Part shown: positions 1 through 9,145 of the stretch, piece by piece | How the letters are laid out: each line of letters begins with the position of its first letter | Numbering within the stretch: the stretch's first letter is position 1 | From: Candidatus Solirubrobacter pratensis | GTDB taxonomy: Bacteria; Actinomycetota; Thermoleophilia; Solirubrobacterales; Solirubrobacteraceae | DNA: 64,000 bases | NCBI RefSeq assembly: GCF_000425945.1 | Contig: NZ_AUEK01000010.1 | Location: forward strand, 1-64,000 | Direction: 5' to 3' | Translations under genes and position numbers: made by a program | The notes under the pieces: model-generated | What the model saw: the letters and a program-made list of their open reading frames with translations, nothing else | Databases searched by the model: none | Told to the model about the DNA's origin: nothing

Positions 1-295
1 TCCGGCGAGGGCCTGGCCGCTCGGCCGCGGGTCCTGTCCTCGCGGGTCCCGGGTCGGCGCTGAACTGACACCCGCGCTTGAGCGCCCTGCCACGGGAGCT
101 CGACATCGCGCGTCGGCGCTGCTGCCACGTCAGCCCGGCTTCGCGCGCCGGGTGCCCTGCCGCGCCATTCAGCCGCCGACCCCCAAACGCCCACGAGGCC
201 ACCCGCGGGTGGAGCGGTTACGGCGCAGCGACGAGGCCGCCGCTCGCTCCGCCGGCGCTCGCGGGAGCCTCACTCGGCCCCGCAGCCACCCCTGC

Positions 296-460
296 GCCAG
301 AGTCGACACGCACCCCCTTACCAGCGCACTTCCGGTCCCTGATCACGGCCGGAGATCGCGCACGACCCTGGCCAGAGTCGACACGCATCCCTTACCCCGA
401 TTACGGCCGGCACCCGACCCGCGCGCGTCCCTGCGCACGAGCCGACACGCACCCCTCGTC
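296..460. repeat. Imperfect triplicated motif GTCGACACGCA
   Basis: The first 481 bases hold no convincing gene. The frames open there are of low complexity, and bases 1-63 could be the tail of an upstream reading frame ending in TGA. Three imperfect copies of a unit headed by GTCGACACGCAYCCC are seen at 302-312, 377-387 and 441-451 (the last reads GCCGACACGCA). The first two copies are each followed by a GATyACGGCCGG block and the third by a related GTGATCACG. Unit spacing is 75 and 64 bp. The same 11-mer recurs at 31948-31958 just before the -35 box of the protease gene, so a protein-binding site is possible. Confidence 0.55.
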
Positions 461-481
461 AATCCGTGATCACGCGGCCCG

Positions 482-1174
482 TCAGCCGGGGCGGGATGCG
501 TCGTCGCGTGCGGCCGCGCCGGCGATGCGGTAGCCGACGCGCGGCGTGGTGCTGATCACCGGTGGCTCGCCGAGCTTGCGCCGCAGGCGGCCGATGGTCA
601 CCGTGACGGTGTTGGTGAACGGGTCGGCGTGCTCGTCCCAGACCCGTTCGAGCAGATCCTCGGCGCTGAGGTATGCCGGGCTGGTGCGCAGCAGCGCTTC
701 GAGCAGCGCGAACTCCTTGACCGAGAGGTCCAGCAGCTTCCCGTCCCGCGTGACCGCGTGCCGGATCGTGTCGAGCTCGATGCCGGCGACGCGCAGGGTC
801 GGGGCCTGCGCGGCGGGTCGGCGGCGGGCCAGGGCGCGGATGCGAAGCACGAGCTCGGGGAAATGGAATGGCTTGGCGAGGTAGTCGTCGGCCCCCAGGC
901 TGAGCCCGCTGACCCGGTCGCCCGGTGAGTCGGCGGCGGTGAGCATCAGCACCATCACGCGCTCGTCGCGCTCGGTGATCATCCGGCAGAGGGCGTCGCC
1001 GTGGATGCTCGGCAGGTCGCGATCCAGCAGCACGACGTCGTAGGCGGTGACGGCGAGCTTGGTGGCGGCTTCGAGCCCGTCGCGCGCCAGGTGGGCGGCC
1101 ATGGCCTGGTCTCGCAGCCCTTCGGCGATCACGTCGGCGGGCGGTCGCGCGTCCTCGACCACCAGGACCCTCAT
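482..1174 (-). CDS. OmpR/PhoB-family response regulator (orphaned)
   Basis: 230 aa, normal length for the family. The receiver domain (about residues 1-115) has the acidic pair E7/D8, phospho-acceptor D51 in VVLLDRDLP, T79 and K101 in LAKPF. The C-terminal half is a winged-helix Trans_reg_C domain ending near GYRIAG. It should act as a phosphorylation-dependent DNA-binding regulator in the cytoplasm. Its start ATG overlaps the stop of the preceding reading frame (ATGA), the usual layout for a kinase-regulator pair, but only the last residues of that kinase remain (see next entry). The cognate sensor is therefore missing here, so the regulator is probably an orphan or inactive. Confidence 0.93.
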   Translation of the reverse strand: MRVLVVEDARPPADVIAEGLRDQAMAAHLARDGLEAATKLAVTAYDVVLLDRDLPSIHGDALCRMITERDERVMVLMLTAADSPGDRVSGLSLGADDYLAKPFHFPELVLRIRALARRRPAAQAPTLRVAGIELDTIRHAVTRDGKLLDLSVKEFALLEALLRTSPAYLSAEDLLERVWDEHADPFTNTVTVTIGRLRRKLGEPPVISTTPRVGYRIAGAAARDDASRPG

Positions 1175-1236
1175 GCCGGGACTCCCGGCTCGGAGGCTCG
1201 TGTCGCCACCGGCAGCGCGATGGTGACCTGGCCCTC
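1171..1236 (-). pseudogene. Histidine kinase, C-terminal remnant
   Basis: Directly upstream of the response regulator and overlapping its start codon (ATGA) is a short open stretch whose translation (GQVTIALPVATRASEPGVPA) looks like the last beta strand and tail of a HATPase_c domain. The frame loses all kinase resemblance at about 1236, where the sequence becomes the 3' part of an ABC permease on the other strand. Only about 20 codons of a kinase of perhaps 350-450 codons survive. The identification rests on this tail plus its position, and is an inference. Confidence 0.55.
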
Positions 1237-1530
1237 ATCGCCCTGCTCGCCCTCGGCGCCGCCGCCGTTGTGCGGGACACCGGCGCGGCCATCGGCCTCG
1301 TCCTCGGCCTGCTCTACCTCTTCCCGATCATCGCGTCAGCCGCCGCCAACCCACACTGGCAGCGCCGGCTGGAGCAGATCGGCCCGATGACCGCAGGGCT
1401 CGAGGTCCAGGCCACCACCGTCCTGCGCAGCCTGGCGATCAGTCCCTGGGGAGGCCTCGGCGTGCTCGCCGCCTGGGCCGCCGCCGCACTGCTTGCCGGC
1501 GGACTGCTCCTCCGGTTGCGCGACGCATGA
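1219..1530 (+). pseudogene. ABC-2 type permease, C-terminal remnant
   Basis: From about 1225 the plus strand encodes two hydrophobic helices with a charged loop between them. The features are VRDTGAAIGLVLGLLYLFP, then HWQRRLEQIGPMTAGLEVQAT, then a final helix ending in LRLRDA. This resembles the end of actinobacterial ABC-2 type permeases that sit beside two-component systems. The first several hundred codons are absent. A GTG at 1270 could start a short peptide, but no Shine-Dalgarno sequence is seen. It is most likely the right-hand end of a deletion scar and non-functional. Confidence 0.6.
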
Positions 1531-1541
1531 TGGGCGCCGGG

Positions 1542-2732
1542 TCAGTCGCCACCGAGGAACTGTGAGACGGCGTCGTGGGTCTGCCGCGGCCGCTCGACCT
1601 GCGGCACGTGCCCGCAGTCGAGCTCGACGTGCCGGGCACCCGGCAGCGCGTCGGTGACGTGGCGGGCGAAGGCGAGTGGGACGATCCGGTCGCGCCGGCC
1701 CCAGACGAAGAGTGCGGGCGGGTTGAGGGTGCGCAGGCGAGGCCAGAAGCCGCCGTCGCCCAGCGGCTCCTCGAGGTAGATGTGGCGGGCGGCGGCGTAG
1801 AACGCGGCGCGTCCGGCGGGAGTGAGGTACGCGCGCAGGAACTCGTCGACGCCCGCGGCGGCCCAGCCGTCCGCGGCGCCGGGGATGAGGCGGCGGACGA
1901 TCGCCTCGACGACCGGCCGTGGGGCGGGCTGGAGGAGTCCGAGCTCCGGGCGGACGAGCCGGAGCAGCGGGGCCCAGGGGCGGTTGCGGCGCCAGGCGAG
2001 CGACGGCGCCAGCAGCGCCAGGCGGTCGACGCGCTCAGGGCTCTGGAGCCCGACCTCGAGCGCGATCCGGCCGCCGAGGCTGTTGCCGATCAGGTGCGCG
2101 CGTTCCAGCTCGAGGGCGTCGAGGACGTCGACGACGGTGCGGGCGAAGAAGCGCGGGTCGTACGAGGCGCCGATCGGCTTGTCGGAGTCGCCGAAGCCCG
2201 GCAGGTCGATCGCGACCACGCGGAAGTGGTCGGCGAGCGCGGCGAGCGTGGGCAGCAACGAGCCCTTCGTGGCTCCCAGGCCGTGCAGGGCGAGCACGGC
2301 AGGCCCCTGTCCCGCCTCCATCGCCGAGATCGCGAGCCGCCTGGTGGCGAGGGTGCGGAACCGAAGGCGCCCCTGCTCCGACGCGCCGCTGGTGGCCGCG
2401 AGGAACCCGACGCCGAGGTGCAGATCGCGGCGCACGGACAGCCGCCCCGCCTGGAACGCCGCCATGCCGCCGCGCAGGTCGCCGGCGATCGCGGCCCAGG
2501 TCTCGCCGTCGGCGGTGAGCGTCGCGTCCGGCTCGCCGGCGGCGGCGTCGAGCCGCGCGTGGCCGTCGGAGAGGATCGCGTCGAACGCGTCCTCGCCGTC
2601 GACCGCGAGCCGGACTCGCGCCTCGCGGCGCGCCGGCTCGAACGTCTCCGGGTCGTAGCGCTCGACGAGCGCGCGCAGGGTGGGCGGCGCGGGCACGAGC
2701 TTAGGATTCCCCGACCGGCCGGTGCCAATCAC
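1542..2732 (-). CDS. Alpha/beta hydrolase with N-terminal SCP2-like domain
   Basis: 396 aa from the GTG at 2732, the most upstream start that leaves a normal gap to the divergent gene at 2875; the frame stays open to 2945. Residues about 24-113 resemble an SCP2 sterol-carrier domain (ending near GRLSVRRDLHLGVGFL). The rest is an alpha/beta hydrolase: oxyanion HGLG at 150-153, nucleophile elbow GNSLGG near 215, late acid in WGRRDRIVP and histidine in CGHVPQVE. It likely hydrolyses an ester or lipid-like substrate held by the lipid-binding domain. The substrate cannot be named. The start codon is the least certain part. Confidence 0.85.
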   Translation of the reverse strand: MIGTGRSGNPKLVPAPPTLRALVERYDPETFEPARREARVRLAVDGEDAFDAILSDGHARLDAAAGEPDATLTADGETWAAIAGDLRGGMAAFQAGRLSVRRDLHLGVGFLAATSGASEQGRLRFRTLATRRLAISAMEAGQGPAVLALHGLGATKGSLLPTLAALADHFRVVAIDLPGFGDSDKPIGASYDPRFFARTVVDVLDALELERAHLIGNSLGGRIALEVGLQSPERVDRLALLAPSLAWRRNRPWAPLLRLVRPELGLLQPAPRPVVEAIVRRLIPGAADGWAAAGVDEFLRAYLTPAGRAAFYAAARHIYLEEPLGDGGFWPRLRTLNPPALFVWGRRDRIVPLAFARHVTDALPGARHVELDCGHVPQVERPRQTHDAVSQFLGGD

Positions 2733-2862
2733 CGCCGCTTCGGTGAGCTCGAGCGTCGCGGTGCGGCCGCGAGCCCGGTGCTCCCCGACGGGCCGGCCGA
2801 GGAGCAGCGGCAACGGTGCTTGCCGACCGCCAAACGGCTTGTGCCCGAGGCGTGAGGCGGTG

Positions 2863-2868
2863 CATACT
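2863..2868 (+). promoter_or_regulatory. -10 box, leaderless promoter
   Basis: CATACT ends 6 nt before the GTG at 2875 and no Shine-Dalgarno sequence is visible, so transcription probably starts at the start codon. Confidence 0.45.
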
Positions 2869-2874
2869 CGCGTG

Positions 2875-3657
2875 GTGGCCGGGAGCGAGACCCCTCCCCC
2901 GCCCGACGAGGCGCCGTCCGTGCAGGTCCCCGGCCTGGGAATCACCGACGTGCGCGATCCGCTGCCCCCTGAGGTCCGCGATCCGTCGTTCCCGAGCGCG
3001 GTGCGCGGCTACGACCGTCACGCCGTCGACCGCTATGTCGAGCACGTCAATCGCCTGATCGCCGAGCTGCAGGTCAGCGGTTCTCCACGCGCTGCGGTCC
3101 GCCACGCGCTGGAGCGCGTCGGCGAGCAGACGAGCGGGATCCTGCAGCACGCGAGGGACACCGCGGAGGAGATCATCTCGAGCGCGCGGGCGGAGGCCGA
3201 GGAGACGACCCAGCGCGCCAAGGCGGAGGCGCGCGACATCCTGGCCACCGCCGAGCGCGAGGCGAGCGAAGCCGCGTCGCATTCGTCGGCCGAAGCCGAT
3301 GAGATCGTCGCGGTCGCCACCGCGCGGTCCACGGAGCTGCTCAGGCAGGTCGGCGACGAAGCCGAGCAGACCCTCGCCCGGGCTCGTGCGGACGCGAACG
3401 CACAACACCACCACGCGCGTGAGGAGATCGCCTCGCTCCGCGAGCAGGCCGAGGCGCGGCTGACCGCGCTCCAAGGCGATATCGCGCGAGTGGCCGAAGA
3501 GCGCCGGGCGCTGCTGTCCCAGGCGCGGGGCCTCGCGGCGCGGCTGTCCCAGGTCGTCGCCGAGGCCGAGGCCGCGAGCATCGAGGACGCCTCGGCGCAC
3601 GAGCCGCCGCCGGCCCCGGAGACCGGCGCCTCGCGACCATCCGATCCGGAGAGCTGA
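2875..3657 (+). CDS. DivIVA-like coiled-coil protein
   Basis: 260 aa. Near residues 25-65, FPSAVRGYDRHAVDRYVEHVNRLI matches the DivIVA/Wag31 N-terminal motif that senses membrane curvature (split here: FPSAVRGYDR then HAVDRYVEHVNRLI). Residues about 80-235 are almost entirely Ala/Glu/Arg-rich heptads, a long coiled coil, and the tail is Pro-rich. Such proteins assemble at poles or septa and organise cell-wall growth. It is not next to the division cluster, so it is more likely an accessory DivIVA-domain protein than the main Wag31. GTG at 2875 fits the -10 box; GTG at 2872 is the alternative. Confidence 0.8.
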   Translation: MAGSETPPPPDEAPSVQVPGLGITDVRDPLPPEVRDPSFPSAVRGYDRHAVDRYVEHVNRLIAELQVSGSPRAAVRHALERVGEQTSGILQHARDTAEEIISSARAEAEETTQRAKAEARDILATAEREASEAASHSSAEADEIVAVATARSTELLRQVGDEAEQTLARARADANAQHHHAREEIASLREQAEARLTALQGDIARVAEERRALLSQARGLAARLSQVVAEAEAASIEDASAHEPPPAPETGASRPSDPES

Positions 3658-3725
3658 CACCCCCCACCTCAGCCGCGTGCGTTCGCGCTGCGCCCGGATT
3701 GGGAAGCACGGCGGCGAGGAGAGTC

Positions 3726-5090
3726 GTGCAACGGGCTGCGCATCGTCCAGTGGCGAATGGCGCGGGTTCATTCCGCCCCGCCCGACCGGCTTGCGTGCTG
3801 CTTGCGGCGCTCGTGCTGGCCGGGTGCGGCGGCGGCAACTCACTGGTGACGATCGACCGGGTCGGCCGGCCCGACGCGCCCAAGACGCTGAGCCTGCAGA
3901 TCAACGCGTCCTACTCGCCGCAGGCCTCGACGCCGTCGGTCGCCGCGGGCTTCGAGAAGCTGTTCACCGCGTGGGTCCGCCGGCATCCGCAGTGGCGCAT
4001 CGACCTCAACATCATCGGCGGGAACATGACCACGACCGAGCAGGCCCGGCTGCTCGAGAAGGCCAAGGTCGGGGAGGCGCCCGACTGCGCGAACGTCGAC
4101 TCCTTCACGATCCCGCTGTTCATCGAGCAGGGGGTGCTGCAGCCGATCGACCGCTACATCAGCCGCGCGCAGCTGAATGACCTGTTCCCGTACGTGCGGC
4201 GCGTGATGACGGGACCCGACGGCCACGTCTATGCGTGGTGGTGGTCGACCGACCTGCGCGTGATCTATCGCCGCACGGACCTGGTCCCGAAGGCGCCGCG
4301 CACGTGGAACGAGATGCTCGCGTACGCGAAGGCCGCCCAGCGCAAGGATCCGAAGGTCGACGGCTACCTCTACAACGGCGGCCGCTGGGAGGCCACGACG
4401 TTCGACAACCTGGGCTACTTCTGGATGCAGGGAGGCAAGCTGCTCGCCCCCAGCGGACGGCCGATCTTCGCGGAGGGCGCCAACGGGCGGGACATGCTCA
4501 ACGTCTTCAAGCTCCTGCGCCGCACGGTCGACACCGGGGTCACGCCGAGCCGCGTCACGACGTTCAACACCTACGACGAGCTCTCCACCGCCGCGCAGGC
4601 CGGCACGGTGGCCATGTTCCTCGGCGGCTCGTTCCAGTGGCCGACGATGAAGGAGCAGCTCGGCAAGGCGTTCGACAAGTGGCAGGTGTCCGAGCTGCCG
4701 GGGCCGCGCGCGGGGGAGACGGCGACCGGCACCGGCGGCTGGTCGGTGGCGGCGTTCAGCAAGGACCCCGAGAAGGTCGCCGCGTGCATGGACATCGTGA
4801 AGTCCATCTACGCCGGGCCGGGCAACGCCGTGACCGGTGAGCTGCCGACGTCGCGGCACCAGTTCGACACGCTCAAGGCCTTCAAGCCGCCGATCTACAA
4901 GACGTTCCGTCGCTACCTCGCGCACGCGCAGCCCCGTCCCGGCCGGTCGATCTACCCGTCGCTGTCGAACGAGATGCAGATCGCGATCGGACGCGTGCTG
5001 ACCGGTTCCTCCACCCCAGCGGACGCGCTCAGGAACGCCGGCGACCGCGTCCAGCAGACGTACGAGCTGCTCACGGGAGGGGGGACCTGA
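3726..5090 (+). CDS. ABC sugar transporter, solute-binding lipoprotein
   Basis: About 454 aa. The GTG at 3726 is preceded by GAGGAG at good spacing; an in-frame TTG at 3699 lacks this. The N-terminus is a lipoprotein signal with lipobox LVLAGC. The mature part resembles extracellular solute-binding family 1 (MalE-like), with NIIGGNMTTTEQARLL, a WWWSTDLRVIYRRTDL stretch and GTGGWSVAAFSKDP. It should capture a sugar or oligosaccharide outside the membrane and deliver it to the two permeases that follow with 1-4 nt overlaps. No ATPase is encoded in the operon, so a shared MsiK-type ATPase is likely used (inference). The downstream alpha-mannosidase suggests a mannose-containing glycan. Confidence 0.92.
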   Translation: MQRAAHRPVANGAGSFRPARPACVLLAALVLAGCGGGNSLVTIDRVGRPDAPKTLSLQINASYSPQASTPSVAAGFEKLFTAWVRRHPQWRIDLNIIGGNMTTTEQARLLEKAKVGEAPDCANVDSFTIPLFIEQGVLQPIDRYISRAQLNDLFPYVRRVMTGPDGHVYAWWWSTDLRVIYRRTDLVPKAPRTWNEMLAYAKAAQRKDPKVDGYLYNGGRWEATTFDNLGYFWMQGGKLLAPSGRPIFAEGANGRDMLNVFKLLRRTVDTGVTPSRVTTFNTYDELSTAAQAGTVAMFLGGSFQWPTMKEQLGKAFDKWQVSELPGPRAGETATGTGGWSVAAFSKDPEKVAACMDIVKSIYAGPGNAVTGELPTSRHQFDTLKAFKPPIYKTFRRYLAHAQPRPGRSIYPSLSNEMQIAIGRVLTGSSTPADALRNAGDRVQQTYELLTGGGT

Positions 5091-6025
5091 TGGCCGCACC
5101 GACCGTCCGCGGCGTGCCCCGGCGCGCGCAGCCGCGCCTCCAGTTCCCCGTTGACTGGCGGCCGCCGCAGCAAGTGCCGTGGCTCGCCCCGCTGATCGCC
5201 TTGGCGACGCTGTTCTTCCTCTGGCCGGTGCTCAACGTGATCCGGCTCGCGTTCACGAACTCGACGGTGCTGCGCGACGGCTACTCATACACGTTCCAGA
5301 CGTTCTCGCAGACGCTCACCGACCCCGCGCTGCCGAGCGTGCTCGGCGTGACCGCGATCTTCGTGGCCGCCTCGGTCGCGGGCCAGCTCCTGCTCGGCCT
5401 CCTGATCGCGATCGTGATGCAGCGTGCGGTGGCGCGCGGGCTGCACGGCGCGGTGCTCGTGCGCTCGGTCGTGCTGAGCGCGTGGGTGATGCCGGGGATC
5501 CTGATCGGCGTCATCTGGCAGATCGTGCTCAACGAGGGCCCGTTCGGCCTCGTGAACTCGGCGCTCGGCGCCGTCGGCATCGGCCCCGTGTCGTGGCTGT
5601 CGGACACCAAGCTCGCCGTCGTATCGGCCGTGACGGCGAACGTCTGGCGCGGCACGGCGTTCACCATGCTGCTGCTCTACGCGGCGCTGCACACCGTCAA
5701 CCGCGAGCTGGTCGACGCGGCGAAGGTCGACGGCGCCGGCCGGCTGCGCACGCTCTGGCACGTCACGCTGCCGCAGATCCGCCCCGTGCTGCTCGTCAAC
5801 ACGATCCTGATCACGATCGCGACGCTCAACACCTTCGACATGATCCTCTCGCTTACGGGCGGCGGTCCGGCGCAGGCGACCGAGGTCCTCGCGCTGCACA
5901 CCTACAACGCCGTGTTCGTGAACTTCAACCTGGCGGGCGGCTGCGTGTTCGCGCTGTTCCTGCTGCTCGCGAGCCTGATCCTGACGGTGCTCTACCGTCG
6001 CCTGCTGAGGGAGGAGGAGCTGTGA
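5090..6025 (+). CDS. ABC sugar transporter permease (MalF type)
   Basis: 311 aa, start ATG sharing one base with the upstream TGA (TGATG). About six hydrophobic helices; the EAA loop for ATPase docking appears as NRELVDAAKVDGAGRLRTLW near residue 205-225. The short N-terminal cytoplasmic segment before the first helix (about 35 aa) is typical of carbohydrate-uptake CUT1 permeases. It forms the channel with the next gene product and works with the solute-binding lipoprotein before it. Confidence 0.93.
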   Translation: MAAPTVRGVPRRAQPRLQFPVDWRPPQQVPWLAPLIALATLFFLWPVLNVIRLAFTNSTVLRDGYSYTFQTFSQTLTDPALPSVLGVTAIFVAASVAGQLLLGLLIAIVMQRAVARGLHGAVLVRSVVLSAWVMPGILIGVIWQIVLNEGPFGLVNSALGAVGIGPVSWLSDTKLAVVSAVTANVWRGTAFTMLLLYAALHTVNRELVDAAKVDGAGRLRTLWHVTLPQIRPVLLVNTILITIATLNTFDMILSLTGGGPAQATEVLALHTYNAVFVNFNLAGGCVFALFLLLASLILTVLYRRLLREEEL

Positions 6026-6921
6026 GCGCGACGACGGTGAGCGGCGCTCGCGCCCGCCGGCTCGCCCGGCGGCGGCCGCGCAGCGCGACGGCGCAGGCGC
6101 GCATCGACGACGTCTGGACGTACGTGGGGATGGTGGCGGTGCTGCTGTTCTTCGGGCTGCCGCTGTTGTGGCTCGTGTCGCTCTCGTTCCGCAACGCGTC
6201 GGAGATCCTCGTCAGCACGATCAACCCCGTGCCGAAGAACCCGACGCTCGACAACTACCGCGAGGTGCTGCGCTCGGCGCAGTTCCCGCGCTTTTTGCTG
6301 AACTCGGCGATCCTGTCGGCGATCGGCGCGTGTGGAGCGATCGCGGTCGCGGCGCCGGCCGCGTACGCGTTCTCGCGCATGCGCTTCCGCGGCCGCCGGA
6401 TGGTGCTCGTCGGCGTGCTCTCGCTGCAGATGGTCTCGCCGCTCGTGCTGGCCTTCCCGCTGTATCGCTACTTCGCGTCGCTCGGCCTGCTCAACTCGCT
6501 GCCGGCCACGGGGCTGGTCTACATCGCGGTGCTGATGCCGCTGGCGACGTGGATGCTCAAGGGCTTCTTCGACGCGATCCCGAAGGAGCTCGACGACGCG
6601 GCGCTGATCGACGGCGCCTCGCGGCGGCGCGCGTTCACGGCCGTCGTGCTGCCGATCGCGCTGCCAGGGCTGACGGCGGTCTTCGTCATCACGGCGCTGC
6701 TCGCATGGGCGGAGTTCGTGATCCCCTTCATCCTGCTCACGGGCCCCTCGCACCTGCCGATCTCCGTCGGCATCCTCAACTTCCAGGGCACGTACGCGAC
6801 GAACGCGACGGGCATCCTGGCGGCCGGCAGCGTGATCGCCGTGCTGCCCGCGATCCTGCTCTTCATCGTGCTCCAGCGCTTCATCGTCGGCGCATTCATC
6901 GCCGGCGCGCTGAAGGGCTGA
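6022..6921 (+). CDS. ABC sugar transporter permease (MalG type)
   Basis: 299 aa, starting at the GTG of a GTGA overlap with the first permease. Six predicted helices follow an Arg-rich cytoplasmic N-terminus of about 30 residues. The EAA loop reads PKELDDAALIDGASRRRAF, and the C-terminus ends FIVGAFIAGALKG, a common ending of MalG-like proteins (GxxxGAxKG). It is the second half of the CUT1 channel. The mannosidase gene starts 3 nt after its stop, so uptake and hydrolysis are co-transcribed. Confidence 0.93.
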   Translation: MSATTVSGARARRLARRRPRSATAQARIDDVWTYVGMVAVLLFFGLPLLWLVSLSFRNASEILVSTINPVPKNPTLDNYREVLRSAQFPRFLLNSAILSAIGACGAIAVAAPAAYAFSRMRFRGRRMVLVGVLSLQMVSPLVLAFPLYRYFASLGLLNSLPATGLVYIAVLMPLATWMLKGFFDAIPKELDDAALIDGASRRRAFTAVVLPIALPGLTAVFVITALLAWAEFVIPFILLTGPSHLPISVGILNFQGTYATNATGILAAGSVIAVLPAILLFIVLQRFIVGAFIAGALKG

Positions 6922-6923
6922 GC

Positions 6924-9101
6924 GTGCTCGTCCATATGATCGGCAACGCGCACGTCGATCCCGTGTGGCTGTGGAGCTGGCCCGCGGGCGTCGACGAGGC
7001 GCTGGCGACGTTCCGGGCCGCCGCCGATCGCTGCGACGAGTATCCGCAGTTCATCTTCACCCGAGGCGAGGCGTGGCTCTACCGCTGGGTCGCCCGCGTC
7101 GACCCCGCGCTGTCGGCCCGTGTCGACGAGCTCGTCGAGCGCGGGCAGTGGCACGTGACCGGCGGGATGGTCGTGCAGCCCGATGCGAACCTGCCGTCGG
7201 AGGCCGGCTGGCGCCGCCAGCTGCGTCACGGCCGCCGCTACTTCGGCGAGCGCTTCGGCATCGTCCCGACCGTCGCCTACAACGTCGACACGTTCGGGCA
7301 TCCGGCGTCGCTGCCGGACCTGCTGGCCTCGGAGGGGTTCGGCGCCTACGTCTTCCATCGCCCCCATCCGGACCGCGTCCCGCTGCCCGCGCCGGCGTTC
7401 CGGTGGCGCGGGAAGGGCGGCGGCGAGGTACTGGGCTTCCGCATCGTGCCCAGCTACGTCACCCGCTCGGACGACCTGCGCGAGCAGGTGCTGCGGACGG
7501 CGGAGGCCGCCGCGCCGGAGCTCGGGCACGCGATGTGCTTCTACGGCGTCGGCGACCACGGCGGCGGGCCGACGCGCGCGAACATCGAGTGGATCCTCGA
7601 GCATGCGCAGGCGTTCGACGGGCTCGAGCTGCGTTTCTCGACGCCGCAGGCGTTCTTCGACGCGATCGCCTCCTCGGCGCTGCCGGAGGTGGACTGCGAG
7701 CTGCAGCACACGTTTCCCGGCTGCTACAGCGTCATGCACGACGTCAAGCGCCGCCAGCGGCGCGGCGAGCTCGCGCTCGACCGCTGCGAGCGCGTGATCG
7801 ATCTCGTCGGTGGACCGGAGCGCGCCGCGCTGCACGCGCGCCTCGACGCCGCGTGGGAGGACCTCCTGTTCTGCCAGTTCCATGACATCCTGGCCGGCAC
7901 CGCGATCCCGCCGGCGTGGGAGGCGGTCGCCGCCATGCAGGGGCGCGCGGCGATCGCCGGCGAGGAGCTGCTCGTGGAGGCCACGCGCCGTCACGCCGTC
8001 GCCTGCGTGCCGCCCGCACCGTTCCTGCAGCTGGTCGTCGTCAACGCCGACGACGCCCCGTGGGAGGGGCTTGTCGAGGCGGAGCCGTGGCTGGAGTTCG
8101 CGCCATGGGGCGAGCGCCGGCTGAGCGCCCCCGACGGCACGCCGATCCCGTTCCAGCTCGTGCAGCCCGAGGCCCAGGCGCTGACGTCGCGGGTCGTCTT
8201 CCCGCTCGCGCTCAGGGAGGGCGAGACGGCGCGCGTGCTGGTGCGCACGGATCCGGCGCCGGCGCTCGCACCCGCGCCGAACGAGCTCGCGGCGAGCCCG
8301 CAGCTGCTCGGCAGCCGCCGCCTGCGCGCCGGGCTCGACGGCGGGGGCGTCTCCCGGCTGCTGCTCGACGGGGCGCCGCTGACGGGGCGGATCGGCCTGC
8401 ACCTCCGCCACGACGCGTCAGACACCTGGACCTGGGATGCCGACCGCTTCCCCGAGCCGGTCGACGCCACCCTCGCCGGCGGCGCGTGGGCCGTCGAGGA
8501 GAGCGGGCCGCTGCGGGCGCGCGTGCGGCTCGACGCGACGCTCGGCGCCTCGCGCGTGCGCTGGACGCTCTCGCTGCACGCCGGCGAGCCGTGCCTGCGC
8601 ATGCTGCTGGAGGTCCTGTGGGCCGAGCGCTTGCGGGCCCTGCAGCTCACGGTGACGCTCCCGCAGCCGCCGGCCGGCCACACCGACGGGCTGCCCGGCG
8701 GCGCGGTCAGGCGCGACCCGGGACCCATCGAGTGGCCGGTCTGCGGGTGGTCGCGCGTGAGCGTGAGCGGGACCGATCTCGCGCTCGTGACGCCCGACGC
8801 CTACAGCCTCAGCCTCGATGGCGCGAGCTGGCAGTGGACGCTGCTGCGCAGTCCCAAGATGGCCTGGGGCGGCGGCCGGCCGCCCGTCTACGGGGGCCGC
8901 GACGTCCACACCGACCAGGGGGAGCACGCGTTCCAGCTCGATCTGCACGCGCGTCCGGCACTCGCGGCCGCCGAGCTTCACCGCGCCGCACGCCGTCAGT
9001 GCCAGCCGCCGATCGTGCTCCAGCGCTCCGAGGGGATGGAACGCGCGCCGGCACCGGAATCCGCCGAGCTGTTCGCGCCGATCCGCCGTCGCGATGGATG
9101 A
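6924..9101 (+). CDS. GH38 alpha-mannosidase
   Basis: 725 aa from GTG 6924. The N-terminal catalytic barrel carries the GH38 zinc/active-site signature [13 protein letters not shown] at residues about 6-18 and the nucleophile segment [14 protein letters not shown] near 128, followed by a helical bundle with [12 protein letters not shown] and beta-rich C-terminal domains. It should release mannose from alpha-linked glycans by a retaining mechanism with a zinc ion. There is no signal peptide, so it acts inside the cell on oligosaccharides brought in by the ABC importer encoded directly upstream. It is somewhat shorter than the 800-1000 aa of many family members, but the key motifs are present. 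Confidence 0.93.
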   Translation: MLVHMIGNAHVDPVWLWSWPAGVDEALATFRAAADRCDEYPQFIFTRGEAWLYRWVARVDPALSARVDELVERGQWHVTGGMVVQPDANLPSEAGWRRQLRHGRRYFGERFGIVPTVAYNVDTFGHPASLPDLLASEGFGAYVFHRPHPDRVPLPAPAFRWRGKGGGEVLGFRIVPSYVTRSDDLREQVLRTAEAAAPELGHAMCFYGVGDHGGGPTRANIEWILEHAQAFDGLELRFSTPQAFFDAIASSALPEVDCELQHTFPGCYSVMHDVKRRQRRGELALDRCERVIDLVGGPERAALHARLDAAWEDLLFCQFHDILAGTAIPPAWEAVAAMQGRAAIAGEELLVEATRRHAVACVPPAPFLQLVVVNADDAPWEGLVEAEPWLEFAPWGERRLSAPDGTPIPFQLVQPEAQALTSRVVFPLALREGETARVLVRTDPAPALAPAPNELAASPQLLGSRRLRAGLDGGGVSRLLLDGAPLTGRIGLHLRHDASDTWTWDADRFPEPVDATLAGGAWAVEESGPLRARVRLDATLGASRVRWTLSLHAGEPCLRMLLEVLWAERLRALQLTVTLPQPPAGHTDGLPGGAVRRDPGPIEWPVCGWSRVSVSGTDLALVTPDAYSLSLDGASWQWTLLRSPKMAWGGGRPPVYGGRDVHTDQGEHAFQLDLHARPALAAAELHRAARRQCQPPIVLQRSEGMERAPAPESAELFAPIRRRDG

Positions 9102-9133
9102 GCGGTCGCCCGTGGCGGAGACGCGGCTGTAGG

Positions 9134-9139
9134 CATAAT
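9134..9139 (+). promoter_or_regulatory. -10 box, leaderless promoter of nitrile hydratase operon
   Basis: CATAAT, close to consensus, lies 6 nt before the ATG at 9146. No Shine-Dalgarno sequence is present, so the operon mRNA is probably leaderless. Confidence 0.55.
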
Positions 9140-9145
9140 CGATCG

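Noticed and set aside
78..533. Possible genes in the left 480 bases
   Set aside because: The open frames are Pro/Arg-rich, overlap each other and follow the repeat units; none has a plausible ribosome site or family resemblance.
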